In this document: positions 43,234 through 53,182 of the stretch, piece by piece
Layout of the letters: each line of letters starts with the position of its first letter
How positions within the stretch are numbered: the stretch's first letter is position 1
Origin: Flavobacterium sp. ACN6
GTDB taxonomy: Bacteria > Bacteroidota > Bacteroidia > Flavobacteriales > Flavobacteriaceae
NCBI RefSeq assembly: GCF_002304005.1
Contig: NZ_MRCQ01000004.1
Coordinates: forward strand, 62,001-126,000
Direction: 5' to 3'
DNA length: 64,000 bases
Notes under the pieces: generated by a model
Databases searched by the model: none
What the model was told of the DNA's origin: nothing
Seen by the model: only the letters and a program-made list of their open reading frames with translations
Translations under genes and position numbers: made by a program

Positions 43234-44369
43234 TCTACAGGAACCATGTAGTAGAATGAGCCTTCTACGTTATATTTGTAACTAATTGTGTTAGAATTAA
43301 GACGGTCAATTAAAACGTTTCCACGGCAGGGAATAGGCTGGCTTAAACCAAAACAAAATTTATACTCTTCTTCAGTACAATCTGTAAAATAAGGTGGAAG
43401 CACTTCGCCAGGAAAAAGGTCTGCATAATTAAAGAACATTCTTTTAGACGAAAAAGAAGAAACTTCAAAAAATCCAATCGCTTTTTGATCTGTATGAGAA
43501 ATACACTTAATATTTCCATTGATAAAACCAGGTTGTTTTGGAGATAGCACACTTCCTGAACTTGATATTTCTTTCATAGTTCTACGAAATACATACGACT
43601 CTAAACTTTGTACATATTGTTTAACTAAAATACTGTAACGATGACTGATAATATAGTTTTGGTCGCTTATAAAACGAACAGGAAAATTAACACGGTCTTC
43701 TTGCAAATCTGTAGTGCTTGTTAAAATAATTTCGTTTGATGATTTTGTACTGTAACAAATTCTTGTGTTAGGATCGTTTGGTTCTAAACCTACTGTACGA
43801 GGCTCTGGTTTTACAACAAGTTTTTCTTGTCTGTAAACTGGTGCAATAATTTTATACGTTTCATCATATTCATATCTGTAATATTTTGACGTATTGCTAG
43901 GATCGTAATTGGTTACTCGTATTTGAACGCCGCGTCCTTCTTTACTGTCTGTAACAACCGCAGGAACTACATCTAATATCGGATTTTCTGTAGTCAATGT
44001 TTCATTAGAAGATTCGTATACTTTTCCATCTTTAGTTTTAATTTCTAAAGTGTAAATTGTATTTGCAGATGCTTGAAAAGGAGTTTCAGAAACATATACT
44101 CCGTCTTGTTCTCTAAACGGATAAATTGCCCCTTGATTATCTTTTACTACAACCGTTGCTCCAGTTTCATTTAATACGCCAGTATCTTCTAAACGAGCTG
44201 TTTTAGAAATTTTTATTTCATGAGTTTTTAGTTCATTTGTTATCGTTGCTTCAACAACCAATGCTTCTTCATAAGTATCAGATTGTAAGGCGTAGTTTTC
44301 GGCACAGCTGGAAAGTAAAATACTAAATAGCAGCAGAAGGATGGGTTTATTTTTAAATAATGTTTTCAT
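43176..44369 (-). CDS. DUF4249 outer-membrane lipoprotein
   Basis: 397 residues from the ATG at 44367-44369; this places a lipobox LLSSC at Cys22. DUF4249 features: VVEATITNELKTHEIKISKTA and a beta-rich N-terminal domain followed by a second beta domain with several Cys near the C-terminus (CRGN, CGDC). DUF4249 genes usually sit next to STN-type TonB receptors, as here (23 bp downstream), and may be surface partners like SusD, but no function is proven. Confidence 0.8.
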   Translation of the reverse strand: MKTLFKNKPILLLLFSILLSSCAENYALQSDTYEEALVVEATITNELKTHEIKISKTARLEDTGVLNETGATVVVKDNQGAIYPFREQDGVYVSETPFQASANTIYTLEIKTKDGKVYESSNETLTTENPILDVVPAVVTDSKEGRGVQIRVTNYDPSNTSKYYRYEYDETYKIIAPVYRQEKLVVKPEPRTVGLEPNDPNTRICYSTKSSNEIILTSTTDLQEDRVNFPVRFISDQNYIISHRYSILVKQYVQSLESYVFRRTMKEISSSGSVLSPKQPGFINGNIKCISHTDQKAIGFFEVSSFSSKRMFFNYADLFPGEVLPPYFTDCTEEEYKFCFGLSQPIPCRGNVLIDRLNSNTISYKYNVEGSFYYMVPVECGDCTSFSSNVIPSFWIE

Positions 44370-44392
44370 GATATTTGAATCCATTTTGGATA

Positions 44393-47176
44393 TTAAAATT
44401 TAAAATTATAAGTAATACTAGGAACAGGAATAGAAAAAATGGATGTTTTGTATCCTTTTACTTTTCCAGTTTGATCTGTTACAAAATATATTGAATAAGG
44501 ATTGTTACGTCCTAATACATTGTAAACAGATATGTTCCAGAAACTATGTGCAAGCTTTTTTATCTTATGATTTCCTTCAATATTAATTCCGATATCTAAA
44601 CGAATATAATCTGGAATTCGGTATTTATTTCTGTCGCTGTAAAGAGTGTATTCTGCACCTCCGTAGTTATAAGTTCCAATTGGGAAAGTAATTGGTCTTC
44701 CGGTTTGATATAAAAAGTTTGTTGACAAGCTATATCGCTTTGTAAATTTATAATTTAATACAGCACTCAAATCGTGAGGTTTGTCAAAATTTGAAGCAAA
44801 ATATTTTCCATTATTTACTTTTTCTTCATTAAACTGACCGTCAAGTTTTATAAGCGATCTAGAATAAGTATATCCAATCCATCCATTTAACTGTCCGACT
44901 TGTTTTTTAATAAGGAATTCAACTCCGTACGCTTTTCCTTCACCTTGTAAAAGTTCTGTTTCTACATTTTCGTTTAAAAGCAATTGCGCTCCAACTTTAT
45001 AATCCAAGATGTTTTTAGATGTTTTATAATACCCTTCAAGACTAAGTTCATATTCTTCGTCTTTTAGGTTTTTATAAAGTCCTAAAGATACCTGTTGTGC
45101 ACTTTGCGGTTTTACATTTGTATCTGATAATTTCCAAGTATCAGTTGGAGACTGGGTAACATTACTAGATAAAAGGTGAATGTACTGTCTTGTTACATCA
45201 TAACTTGCCTTTATCGAGAAATCTTCAGCAAAGAAATATCTCGCAGCGATACGAGGTTCGAGTCCGCCATAGGTTTTTACAACCTCATTATTGTTATAAT
45301 GCTCAGTCCTTATTACAGTTGCATCATTTAAAGGTAAGCCTTCTTGGTAAATATTAACGTCGGCAGCTCCTAAAGAGGCATAGAATGAATATCGTAAACC
45401 TAAATCTATTAATAATTTGTCACTGAATTTAAAATTATCCGATAGGTAAATTCCAGATTCCAGAGCTCTTTCTTTTGCAATATCGGTTGCTACTAAGGTA
45501 GCGTTAGGGTTTGTTGGGTGCTGATATCCTGGAGATATATTGTACAATTTGCTTGCAATTCCGTAAGAAAGATTATGTTTCTCATTTAGCCCGTAATTAA
45601 ATTTCAGCTGTAATTGAGACTCATTAATTTTATAACCAAAATCAAATGAATTAACGTCGTCAGTATTGTAATCGATATTAAATTTATATTCACTATTTGT
45701 GAAAATAAGTGCCGATTTGTGTTTTTTACTATACGTATGATCCCATTTTAGAGAAGCTAACCTATTAGTGTATTTGAAAACAGAATCTGAGCTTATTGCA
45801 AATTTATCATTACTGTAATATACTGTAGCTTCTAAATTATTATTGGCACTTAACGCATTATTGTATTTTACAATTGCATCATAAAAACTAGCCTGGCTGT
45901 TTTTTAAATTTTCATCATCTAATGTTTTCAAAATCCAATCAGAATAAGTAGCTCTTCCTCCGAAAAGTATACTCGATTTATTTTTTTTGATTGGAGTTCC
46001 AAAACTTAAATTTGATGTAACGGGACCAATAGCACCCTCACCAGAAAATTTCTCAGGATTTCCGTTTTTCGTTGTAATGTCAAATACAGATGATAATCTT
46101 CCTCCAAAATCAGCAGGAATGCTTCCTTTATAAATGTCTGCCTTTTTTGCAGTGTAAGGATTGATTGCAGAGAAGAAACCTAGAAAGTGCTGTGGATTAT
46201 AAAGTACAGCATTGTCCAGAAGAATTAAGTTTTGATCTTCCTTTCCGCCTCGAACATTAAATCCAGCAGATCCTTCTCCGGTTGTTTTAATACCCGGAAA
46301 AGTTGTAGCAACTTTTAAAATATCTCGTTCTCCTAAAATTAAAGGAACATTTTTCATTCCCTCAATATCAATAGAAACTAAGCCAGAAATAACAGATTCC
46401 GTAGTTTTTTGTCCTTTCTTTTTAATTACAACTTCATCCAGCTGGTTCGATTTTTCATTAATATTAATGTCTAAATTGCCGTCATCATAGACCACTACGG
46501 TTTTTGTAACATCTTTATGGCTTAGCGATTTAATTTCAATAACATTTGTTCCTCGAGGAAGCTGTAAGGTGTAATTACCATCTAAGTCGGTTGTAGCGTT
46601 GATGTTTCTGTTTCTTACCTTAATATAAATATTTGGTTCCGCTTTACCAGTTTCTTCATTTCTGATCGTTCCAGTAATTGTGAAATTCTTTTTAGTTAAA
46701 TCACTATTTTCTTTACCGATAAAAACAATTGCCGACTTTTTATTAACGCTATAATTGTTTAAAGAATCATACTGCTGATAAAAAACAGGATTGGCAGAAC
46801 CGCTTTTGTTGTTGTTAGCAGCTTCTGATGGTTCGTCAGGGAAAAATCCTGTTGGCAGGCTTTCATGAATTGTCTGATTAAGAGTTAAGATGATTTTGTT
46901 TTTTAAAACAATAAAATTCAAATCCGTCTTACTTAATAATTTGTCCAGTAATTCATCAACCGTTACATTGCTGTAAGTTTCGGAAATTAAAGTTTTGTTT
47001 GAATCCACCCAAACAGGATCAAAGTAAAATTTGTAAGAAGTCGAAGCCTCAATGGCTTTTAGAGCTTCTGATAAGGTTTGGTTATTAAAAGTTATAGATA
47101 TTTTTTCATTTGTATTTTGGGAAAATGAAAAATTACATGATAATATAATAACAAAGGCGAGTATAATTTTTTTCAT
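44393..47176 (-). CDS. TonB-dependent receptor with N-terminal STN domain
   Basis: 927 residues: signal peptide 1-19 (FSFSQ), a secretin/TonB short N-terminal domain (about 25-100; KISITFNNQTLSEALKAIE), carboxypeptidase-regulatory-like domain (about 165-245), plug (about 255-375; FNVRGGKEDQNLILLDNAVLY) and barrel. STN domains often signal to an anti-sigma/ECF pair, but none is adjacent. Substrate unknown; partner of the DUF4249 protein by linkage. Confidence 0.9.
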   Translation of the reverse strand: MKKIILAFVIILSCNFSFSQNTNEKISITFNNQTLSEALKAIEASTSYKFYFDPVWVDSNKTLISETYSNVTVDELLDKLLSKTDLNFIVLKNKIILTLNQTIHESLPTGFFPDEPSEAANNNKSGSANPVFYQQYDSLNNYSVNKKSAIVFIGKENSDLTKKNFTITGTIRNEETGKAEPNIYIKVRNRNINATTDLDGNYTLQLPRGTNVIEIKSLSHKDVTKTVVVYDDGNLDININEKSNQLDEVVIKKKGQKTTESVISGLVSIDIEGMKNVPLILGERDILKVATTFPGIKTTGEGSAGFNVRGGKEDQNLILLDNAVLYNPQHFLGFFSAINPYTAKKADIYKGSIPADFGGRLSSVFDITTKNGNPEKFSGEGAIGPVTSNLSFGTPIKKNKSSILFGGRATYSDWILKTLDDENLKNSQASFYDAIVKYNNALSANNNLEATVYYSNDKFAISSDSVFKYTNRLASLKWDHTYSKKHKSALIFTNSEYKFNIDYNTDDVNSFDFGYKINESQLQLKFNYGLNEKHNLSYGIASKLYNISPGYQHPTNPNATLVATDIAKERALESGIYLSDNFKFSDKLLIDLGLRYSFYASLGAADVNIYQEGLPLNDATVIRTEHYNNNEVVKTYGGLEPRIAARYFFAEDFSIKASYDVTRQYIHLLSSNVTQSPTDTWKLSDTNVKPQSAQQVSLGLYKNLKDEEYELSLEGYYKTSKNILDYKVGAQLLLNENVETELLQGEGKAYGVEFLIKKQVGQLNGWIGYTYSRSLIKLDGQFNEEKVNNGKYFASNFDKPHDLSAVLNYKFTKRYSLSTNFLYQTGRPITFPIGTYNYGGAEYTLYSDRNKYRIPDYIRLDIGINIEGNHKIKKLAHSFWNISVYNVLGRNNPYSIYFVTDQTGKVKGYKTSIFSIPVPSITYNFKF

Positions 47177-47183
47177 GCAGTTT

Positions 47184-47927
47184 TTATTTTTCAGTCAAAA
47201 GTGAGTTATTGATATATTTCATTAAATTTTTCATGAATAAATTAAGGTCAGATCTTCTAAGTTCTCTATTCATATCATAAAACTCATTAATGTTTTTCTT
47301 TTTCTCTGGGAATATTTTAGTAATATCACTTTTACTATCCACTGTATACAGCGATTTTTTATAGGCTAAGAGATAATTGTTTTTAGGTTTAAACTGGTAG
47401 AAAATACCATCTTCTCTAACAATTTTGTTTATTGTTTTACTGTATTTAATATAAAAAGTAAAATCTGGAGTACTTTCAGTAACTTCGTAATAACCTGTAG
47501 TGAAGCCTGCTAAGTTGTATTGTTCCTTATTTAATTTGACAAAATTTCGATCATACAAAGAGAAAGAGTCTACTTTTTCTTTTACAAGACTGATACCAAT
47601 TAATTCTGATGCGCCAGAAGGATTTAAAATCAAGATATCTCTGTAGATATCATATTTTAATTGCGTTTCGTAATACACTTGTCCTTCAAGAGCCAAGGTG
47701 CCCTTTTCGAACTTGTCGTCTTTAAAATAAATGGTACTTCCGTCTAAAGTAGTGTACGGATTGGTGTGGAGAATTCCATTATTTATGTCAAGATTGTTTT
47801 TCCCAACACTGTTGTCAAACCAATTGTAAATTTCAATTTCTTTAATACTTTGGCTATGAATGGAATTAATGCTTAATAATAGTCCAAATAAAGTTGGGAA
47901 TATTATCTTTTTTTGATAATTTTTCAA
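47184..47927 (-). CDS. Secreted hypothetical protein upstream of the STN-TonB receptor
   Basis: 247 residues with a signal peptide (about 1-25, INSIHSQ) and a mainly beta region; no recognised domain. Seven bp before the receptor gene, so it heads the four-gene unit. The C-terminus is helical and charged (MNRELRRSDLNLFMKNLM). Function unknown. Confidence 0.65.
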   Translation of the reverse strand: MKNYQKKIIFPTLFGLLLSINSIHSQSIKEIEIYNWFDNSVGKNNLDINNGILHTNPYTTLDGSTIYFKDDKFEKGTLALEGQVYYETQLKYDIYRDILILNPSGASELIGISLVKEKVDSFSLYDRNFVKLNKEQYNLAGFTTGYYEVTESTPDFTFYIKYSKTINKIVREDGIFYQFKPKNNYLLAYKKSLYTVDSKSDITKIFPEKKKNINEFYDMNRELRRSDLNLFMKNLMKYINNSLLTEK

Positions 47928-48117
47928 AGGATTCTGTGGTTTAATGATTTGTTTTGGTAGGTGTTCAAAAGTATAAAAAAAAGGTTACAAATAAAACGTG
48001 AAATTGTTAAATTGTGATTATTTTTTTATGTTTTGATGAGTTTGCCTTATATTATTGTAGTAGTTTAAGGTAATTGATCAAAAATTAAACAGTAGAAAAG
48101 GTGATGGCTTTAAAACG

Positions 48118-48152
48118 AAAAACCCCAATTCAATTAATGAATTGGGGTTTTC
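48118..48152 (-). terminator. Terminator of pnp
   Basis: AACCCCAATT / AATTGGGGTT, 10-bp stem, with T-rich flank on the minus strand. Confidence 0.85.
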
Positions 48153-48184
48153 TATGAATAAACCTTTAGTAAACTAAGATCTGA

Positions 48185-50320
48185 TTACTCTTTTTTCTCC
48201 TCACGCGGAGGTCTTTGTAAAAGTGCTTTTCTTGACACTTTTTCTTTTTTAGTTTTAGGATCAACACCTAAATACTTCACTTCAAATACATCACCCATGT
48301 TAACAACATCAGTAACATTTTCAGTGCGTTCCCAAGCTAATTCAGAAACGTGTAATAAAACTTCATTTCCTGGCGCAGCAGTATATTCTACAACAGCTCC
48401 AAAATCTAACATTTTAATTACTTTTACTTCATAAGCTTCTCCCATTTGAGGTTTGAAAGTGATTGACTTAATTTTAGCCAATACCGCTTCAATTCCAGCA
48501 GGATCTGTACCTAAGATTTCGATAACACCTTGCTCATCAACTTCATTAATAACGATAGTTGTTCCAGTAGCTTTTTGTAATTCTTGAATTACTTTTCCAC
48601 CAGGTCCAATTAATGCTCCAATAAAGTTTCCAGGAATAGTTCTAGTGATGATTTTTGGTGCATGAGCTTTAACGTCAGCTCTTGGAGCTGCGATAGTTTC
48701 AGTCAATTTTCCTAAAATATGCATACGTCCGTCACGAGCTTGGTTAAGAGCTTGTTCCATAATGTCATAACGTAAACCATCAATTTTGATGTCCATTTGA
48801 CAAGCTGTAATACCGTCTGCAGTTCCAGTTACTTTAAAGTCCATATCTCCTAAGTGATCTTCATCACCTAAAATGTCTGACAATACAGCAAATTTCTCAC
48901 CGTCAGTAATTAATCCCATAGCAATTCCAGAAACTGGTTTTACCATTTGAACTCCAGCATCCATCAAAGCCATTGTTCCAGCACAAACCGTTGCCATAGA
49001 AGAAGAACCATTAGATTCTAAAACTTCAGAAACAATACGAATTGTATAAGGGCAATCTGCAGGAATCATATTTTTTAATGCTCTTTGAGCTAAGTTACCG
49101 TGACCAACTTCTCTTCTTGAAGTTCCTCTTAATGGTTTTGCTTCACCAGTAGAGAAAGGAGGGAAGTTATAGTGTAAGTAGAATTTCTCTTCACCTTGCT
49201 CGCTAGGCGAGTCGATTTGGTTTGCTTCTCTAGATGTTCCTAAAGTTACAGTTGCCAAAGCTTGAGTTTCTCCACGAGTAAATAAAGACGAACCGTGAAC
49301 TCTTGGTAAATAATCAGTTTCACACCAAATTGGTCTGATATCTGTAGTTTTTCTACCATCTAAACGAACGCCTAATTCTAATACTACATTACGAACAGCT
49401 TCTTTGTTTGTTTTGTAGAAATATTTAGAAACTAAATCGCCGTCAGCAGCTAATTCTTCTTCAGTAAATAAAGCTTTAACTTCTTCTTTTACTTCAGCAA
49501 ATGCAGCGCTTCTTTCGTGTTTAGCCGATCCAACTTTTGCAATATCATATATTTTATCATATGCAGCAGCTTTTACTTTTTTGTAAATTTCTTCGTTTTC
49601 TTTCTCACCTTCGTAAGTACGAATTTCTTTTTTACCAAAAGCAGCTTGTAAGCGCAATTGTGCGTGAATTTGAACTTTTATAGCTTCGTGAGCAAATTTG
49701 ATAGCTTCTACCATTTCTGCTTCTGAAATTTCTTTCATCTCTCCTTCAACCATTGCAACAGAATCAAGAGAAGCTCCAATCATCATATCGATGTCAGATT
49801 TTTCTAAATCTTCTCTGCTTGGGTTAATAACAAATTTTCCGTCAATACGTGCAACACGTACTTCAGAAATTAAGTTATAAAAAGGAATATCTGAAACAGC
49901 TAATGCAGCAGATGCAGCTAAACCAGCTAAAGCATCAGGCATAACAGTTTCGTCATGAGACATTAATTGAATCATGACTTGTGTTTCAGCATGGTAATCG
50001 TCTGGGAAAAGCGGACGTAAAACACGGTCAACTAATCTCATTGTTAATACTTCGCTGTCGCTTGGACGTGCTTCTCTCTTAAAGAAACCTCCTGGAAAAC
50101 GACCAGCTGCAGCAAATTTTTCGCGATAATCTACCGTTAATGGTAAAAAATCAACATTTGGGTTAGCGGTACGTGCAGATACTGCTGTTGCAAGTATCAT
50201 CGTATCGCCCATTCTTACTACTACAGAACCATCAGCTTGTTTTGCTAAACGTCCTGTCTCGATTGTGATGCTTCTTCCATCACCTAAATCGATTTTTTCT
50301 ACAAATAATTGTGGAATCAT
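48185..50320 (-). CDS. pnp: Polyribonucleotide nucleotidyltransferase (PNPase)
   Basis: 711 residues from the ATG at 50318-50320 ([18 protein letters not shown]). An in-frame upstream ATG at 50467 would run through the leader hairpin and is rejected. Two RNase PH domains, a KH domain (about 565-625; [20 protein letters not shown]) and S1 (about 630-700; ...[16 protein letters not shown]). It degrades RNA from the 3' end using phosphate and may also add tails. Downstream of rpsO as in many bacteria. Confidence 0.97.
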   Translation of the reverse strand: MIPQLFVEKIDLGDGRSITIETGRLAKQADGSVVVRMGDTMILATAVSARTANPNVDFLPLTVDYREKFAAAGRFPGGFFKREARPSDSEVLTMRLVDRVLRPLFPDDYHAETQVMIQLMSHDETVMPDALAGLAASAALAVSDIPFYNLISEVRVARIDGKFVINPSREDLEKSDIDMMIGASLDSVAMVEGEMKEISEAEMVEAIKFAHEAIKVQIHAQLRLQAAFGKKEIRTYEGEKENEEIYKKVKAAAYDKIYDIAKVGSAKHERSAAFAEVKEEVKALFTEEELAADGDLVSKYFYKTNKEAVRNVVLELGVRLDGRKTTDIRPIWCETDYLPRVHGSSLFTRGETQALATVTLGTSREANQIDSPSEQGEEKFYLHYNFPPFSTGEAKPLRGTSRREVGHGNLAQRALKNMIPADCPYTIRIVSEVLESNGSSSMATVCAGTMALMDAGVQMVKPVSGIAMGLITDGEKFAVLSDILGDEDHLGDMDFKVTGTADGITACQMDIKIDGLRYDIMEQALNQARDGRMHILGKLTETIAAPRADVKAHAPKIITRTIPGNFIGALIGPGGKVIQELQKATGTTIVINEVDEQGVIEILGTDPAGIEAVLAKIKSITFKPQMGEAYEVKVIKMLDFGAVVEYTAAPGNEVLLHVSELAWERTENVTDVVNMGDVFEVKYLGVDPKTKKEKVSRKALLQRPPREEKKE

Positions 50321-50342
50321 AAATTTTTCCTTATTGGTTATA

Positions 50343-50404
50343 CAATGGGTTTTAGTTGTGTTGTAGTTGTTGTTGTGTGTAGTTGTTGTTTCTAAAACCC
50401 AATG
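50343..50404 (-). promoter_or_regulatory. Long stem-loop in the pnp leader
   Basis: Arms of 13 nt (CATTGGGTTTTAG / CTAAAACCCATTG on the transcribed strand, 12 of 13 paired) enclose a 36-nt loop made almost only of A and C with repeated ACAACAACTACA. It ends about 22 nt before the pnp ATG. Confidence 0.55.
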
Positions 50405-50448
50405 AAAAACCAAACTTTTTTTTATAAAATGCTTGTAATGTAAAAACA

Positions 50449-50474
50449 AAAAGAGGCACTTTCGCACCTCTTTT
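50449..50474 (-). terminator. Terminator/attenuator between rpsO and pnp
   Basis: On the minus strand AAAAGAGGTGC-GAAA-GTGCCTCTTTT: an extended stem (two G-U pairs) with a GNRA-type tetraloop and trailing T. It would limit read-through from rpsO into pnp. Confidence 0.75.
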
Positions 50475-50483
50475 CTATATTGA

Positions 50484-50750
50484 TTATTTTCTGATATTCA
50501 ATACTTTGATAATCTCACGATATCTGTTGATCTCTTTCTTTTTCAAGTAATCTAACAACGATCTTCTTTTACCTACTAATAGTACTAATGAACGCTCAGT
50601 ATTATAATCGTGACGATTTTTTTTCAAGTGCTCAGTTAAGTGGCTGATTCTGTAAGTAAACAATGCGATTTGAGCTTCTGCTTTTCCAGTGTTTGTTGCT
50701 TCACCGTGTTGCGCGAAAATCTCTTCTTTCTTTTCTTTAGTTAAATACAT
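50484..50750 (-). CDS. rpsO: 30S ribosomal protein S15 (uS15)
   Basis: 88 residues, typical length. Conserved [26 protein letters not shown] and [15 protein letters not shown] segments. It binds 16S rRNA early in small-subunit assembly. Confidence 0.97.
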   Translation of the reverse strand: MYLTKEKKEEIFAQHGEATNTGKAEAQIALFTYRISHLTEHLKKNRHDYNTERSLVLLVGKRRSLLDYLKKKEINRYREIIKVLNIRK

Positions 50751-50804
50751 TCCAATATTATTTAATGATTTTTATGTATGTCGTACATCTTTTGTAAGAC
50801 GGTG

Positions 50805-50812
50805 CAAAATTA
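50805..50812 (-). promoter_or_regulatory. Candidate -7 box of rpsO
   Basis: TAATTTTG on the minus strand, exact TAnnTTTG, 54 bp before the ATG; no TTG at the usual -33 distance. Confidence 0.35.
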
Positions 50813-50848
50813 ATACTTTTTTTTTGAAAAATAAATATTATTGCTCCT

Positions 50849-51796
50849 TTATTTTGTAATTATTGTTATTGGCAGTTTATAAAGAACTCTTACTGGTATA
50901 CCTCTATTTTTGCCAGGATTCCATTTTTTTGCGTCTTTAATTAACTGAATAGCATTTTCATCTAATCCGTAACCAACGCCTTTTAGAACTTTTGGTTCGA
51001 CCAAATTTCCTTCTTCATCGACTATAAAAGACATATATATTTTACCAGACACTTTGTTTCTGGCTTCCGAAGGAATACGCATTGACTTACCGATATAGCT
51101 GTAAAAAGAATTTATTCCGTTTTTTGGAACAGGCTGCTGGTGTTTTACGCTATAAGAATGTCCTTGATTTAAAGAGTCGGTAGTTACTCCAAAAATTAAT
51201 TTTCCATTTTCATATTTCTCGGTGAAACTAGATTTTCTTTTAAAATCTTTTCCTTGCCATTTTCCATCGGGCTGACCGTTTTTTATTTTGCCGCTTTCCT
51301 CATGGTTTTCGTTGCTGTTCTCATAATCTCCGTTTCCATCTATAATTGTTCGTTCTTTTTGAGAATTCCAGTAGTTGTTTATTTTAAACTGGGTAATACC
51401 TTTTTTATTTTCAAAGTATTCAATTTCAGATTTTATATCTCCATTTTCATACCAGTTAAACTCTATTCCTGATTTTTTTGTTTTTACATAGCTTACAGTA
51501 AATTTTTTATTGCCATTTTCGTAATACGAAACAGACTGTCCGTCATTTATAATAATGTCTCTGTCTAAAGTATTGGCAATGTATTTTATCTTTCCTGATT
51601 TATAATAATCTCGATAAACATAAGACTTTTTATCCGAGTAATATTCTTCAATAAGTCTGGTGTATTTATAATTTTCAGGATCACTCGGTACCCACATCGA
51701 GTCAAGGTAAATCAGTTTGTTTGCTGCAGCTTGCTTTTGCGAAAAAGCTTTGGATGAAATGAGCAGGAGGAATGCTAAACGTAAAATTAGTTTCAT
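50849..51796 (-). CDS. YwqK/MORN-like repeat protein with TonB C-terminal domain
   Basis: 315 residues: signal peptide 1-19 (KAFSQ), several short repeats of the YYENGN / WYENGD type (about 60-200), then a TonB C-terminal domain (about 235-313; GKIYMSFIVDEEGNLVEPKVLKG, LIKDAKKWNPGKNRGIPV). There is no N-terminal transmembrane anchor and no proline-rich spanning region, so it is not a classical TonB; the C-terminal domain is probably a binding module. Paralogous to the next gene upstream. Confidence 0.75.
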   Translation of the reverse strand: MKLILRLAFLLLISSKAFSQKQAAANKLIYLDSMWVPSDPENYKYTRLIEEYYSDKKSYVYRDYYKSGKIKYIANTLDRDIIINDGQSVSYYENGNKKFTVSYVKTKKSGIEFNWYENGDIKSEIEYFENKKGITQFKINNYWNSQKERTIIDGNGDYENSNENHEESGKIKNGQPDGKWQGKDFKRKSSFTEKYENGKLIFGVTTDSLNQGHSYSVKHQQPVPKNGINSFYSYIGKSMRIPSEARNKVSGKIYMSFIVDEEGNLVEPKVLKGVGYGLDENAIQLIKDAKKWNPGKNRGIPVRVLYKLPITIITK

Positions 51797-51926
51797 ATAG
51801 TAGTAAAAATAAATAGTACGCCAAAGTAATATTTTTAATACAAACTAACAAAGAATCCTCTTTAACAAAATAACAATTTTCAGTATCTGAAATAAATAGA
51901 TTAATGAAGTGAATGTAAATAAGGCC

Positions 51927-52622
51927 TTACTTTAATTTCTGAATTTTTTTACCAGCATTTTTTTCATTTAACGACGAATAAGAAAATTTCACATTGTTTT
52001 CGTCGGTACTAAAGCCAGAGATTAGAATTCCTTTATTGTAATTGTCAGTAAATGAAGTTTTTCTTACGCTGTCATTTCCCAGCCAGACACCTTGTTTTAA
52101 GCCGTCTTTAATAGTTCCTTTTTGAGTTATAGATCCATCGGTTTCTTTGTATTCTCCGTTTCCATCAGCTACAGTTTGGCTTTTATCCTCTTCCCAGTAA
52201 TTAAGAATCAAAGTTTGGGATTTCTTTGTTTTTGGATCCCAAATATTCTGTTTCTCCCATTTTTTACTTTGATTTTCGTACCAATTAATTTCTTTGCCCG
52301 ATTTATGATCTTCGGAATAATTTACGACAGATTCTTTTGAGCCATTTTTATAATAGTAAATAAACTCTCCATCTTTTTTCAGATTATCTCTGTCCAAAGT
52401 GGCGCCAGTCATTTTCTTTCTGCCGTTTTTGTAAAAATCAGTCACAACATATCTTACACTTTTTTGAGAATAATTGGTAATTACTCTTGTATAAGTGTAG
52501 TTTTCTGGTGTAGTTTCGCGATTTAAGGAGTCAAGAAAAATTTTTTTCGAGACCATGTTAATTTGAGCAAATAGATTGGCTGAAATTATCAGAAGCAGAA
52601 AAAGGAACGTGTTTCTAGTCAT
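51927..52622 (-). CDS. YwqK/MORN-like repeat protein, paralog without TonB domain
   Basis: 231 residues. It aligns with the N-terminal two thirds of the protein at 50849 (PENYTYTRVI, TLDRDNLKKDGE, KSGKEINWYENQ, VADGNGEYKE, GTIKDGLKQGVWLGND) with signal peptide 1-19 (NLFAQ) but stops where the TonB C-terminal domain would begin. 130 bp separates the two. Role unknown. Confidence 0.7.
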   Translation of the reverse strand: MTRNTFLFLLLIISANLFAQINMVSKKIFLDSLNRETTPENYTYTRVITNYSQKSVRYVVTDFYKNGRKKMTGATLDRDNLKKDGEFIYYYKNGSKESVVNYSEDHKSGKEINWYENQSKKWEKQNIWDPKTKKSQTLILNYWEEDKSQTVADGNGEYKETDGSITQKGTIKDGLKQGVWLGNDSVRKTSFTDNYNKGILISGFSTDENNVKFSYSSLNEKNAGKKIQKLK

Positions 52623-52656
52623 TCAGTCTATTTTTTTTCTATTAAAAATAGTCCTT

Positions 52657-53112
52657 CTAGAATAGTTTAGCAACTTCTTGATTCACAAATTCCAAAAATC
52701 TCTCGTCAGCTTCTGTAAAAGGATCAATAACATGGCTGTCAATATCAATTTGTCCTATATTAACTCCATTAACAAATAACGGAACTACTATTTCTGACTT
52801 AACGGTAAAACTGCAGGCAATATAATTATCTTGAGCTTTAACATCTGGCACTACAAAATTGGCGTTGCTTTCTGCTACCTGACCACAAATTCCTTTTCCG
52901 AATGGTATAACAGTATGATCTGTTTCTGCCCCAACGTAAGGTCCTAAATGTAAAGTCTTAGCTTCATGATTGGCAAAATAAAAACCAACCCAGTTATAGT
53001 ATTCTATATTTTCATTTAAAAGCTGACATACAGCTAATAATTTTTCGTCTCTATTTGATTCATTGCCAGTAATAATGGCTGTTATTTGTGGTTGTAATTC
53101 TTGAAATGTCAT
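52657..53112 (-). CDS. msrC: GAF-domain free methionine-(R)-sulfoxide reductase
   Basis: 151 residues, one GAF domain. GKGICGQ (C76) and NYIACS (C100) match two of the family cysteines with the usual 24-residue spacing, and SEIVVPL, IGQIDIDSH are typical. The additional cysteine ten residues before the first is a histidine here (H66). Reduces free Met-R-O in the cytoplasm. A TACTTTTG box lies at 53129-53136 on its strand. Confidence 0.82.
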   Translation of the reverse strand: MTFQELQPQITAIITGNESNRDEKLLAVCQLLNENIEYYNWVGFYFANHEAKTLHLGPYVGAETDHTVIPFGKGICGQVAESNANFVVPDVKAQDNYIACSFTVKSEIVVPLFVNGVNIGQIDIDSHVIDPFTEADERFLEFVNQEVAKLF

Positions 53113-53128
53113 GATGTAAAATTTTATA

Positions 53129-53136
53129 CAAAAGTA
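53129..53136 (-). promoter_or_regulatory. Candidate -7 box of the fRMsr gene
   Basis: TACTTTTG on the minus strand, exact TAnnTTTG, 16 bp upstream of the ATG. Confidence 0.35.
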
Positions 53137-53182
53137 TTTAAAGCTGAACTCAAAAAATACATAAATTTGAAAAAAAATTCTC

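Noticed and set aside
47928..48117. Small RNA or ORF between the receptor cluster and pnp
   Set aside because: AT-rich with no stable stem, promoter pair or reading frame apart from the pnp terminator.
50321..50467. Upstream start of PNPase
   Set aside because: Would translate the leader hairpin and A/C loop; homologs start at MIPQLF.
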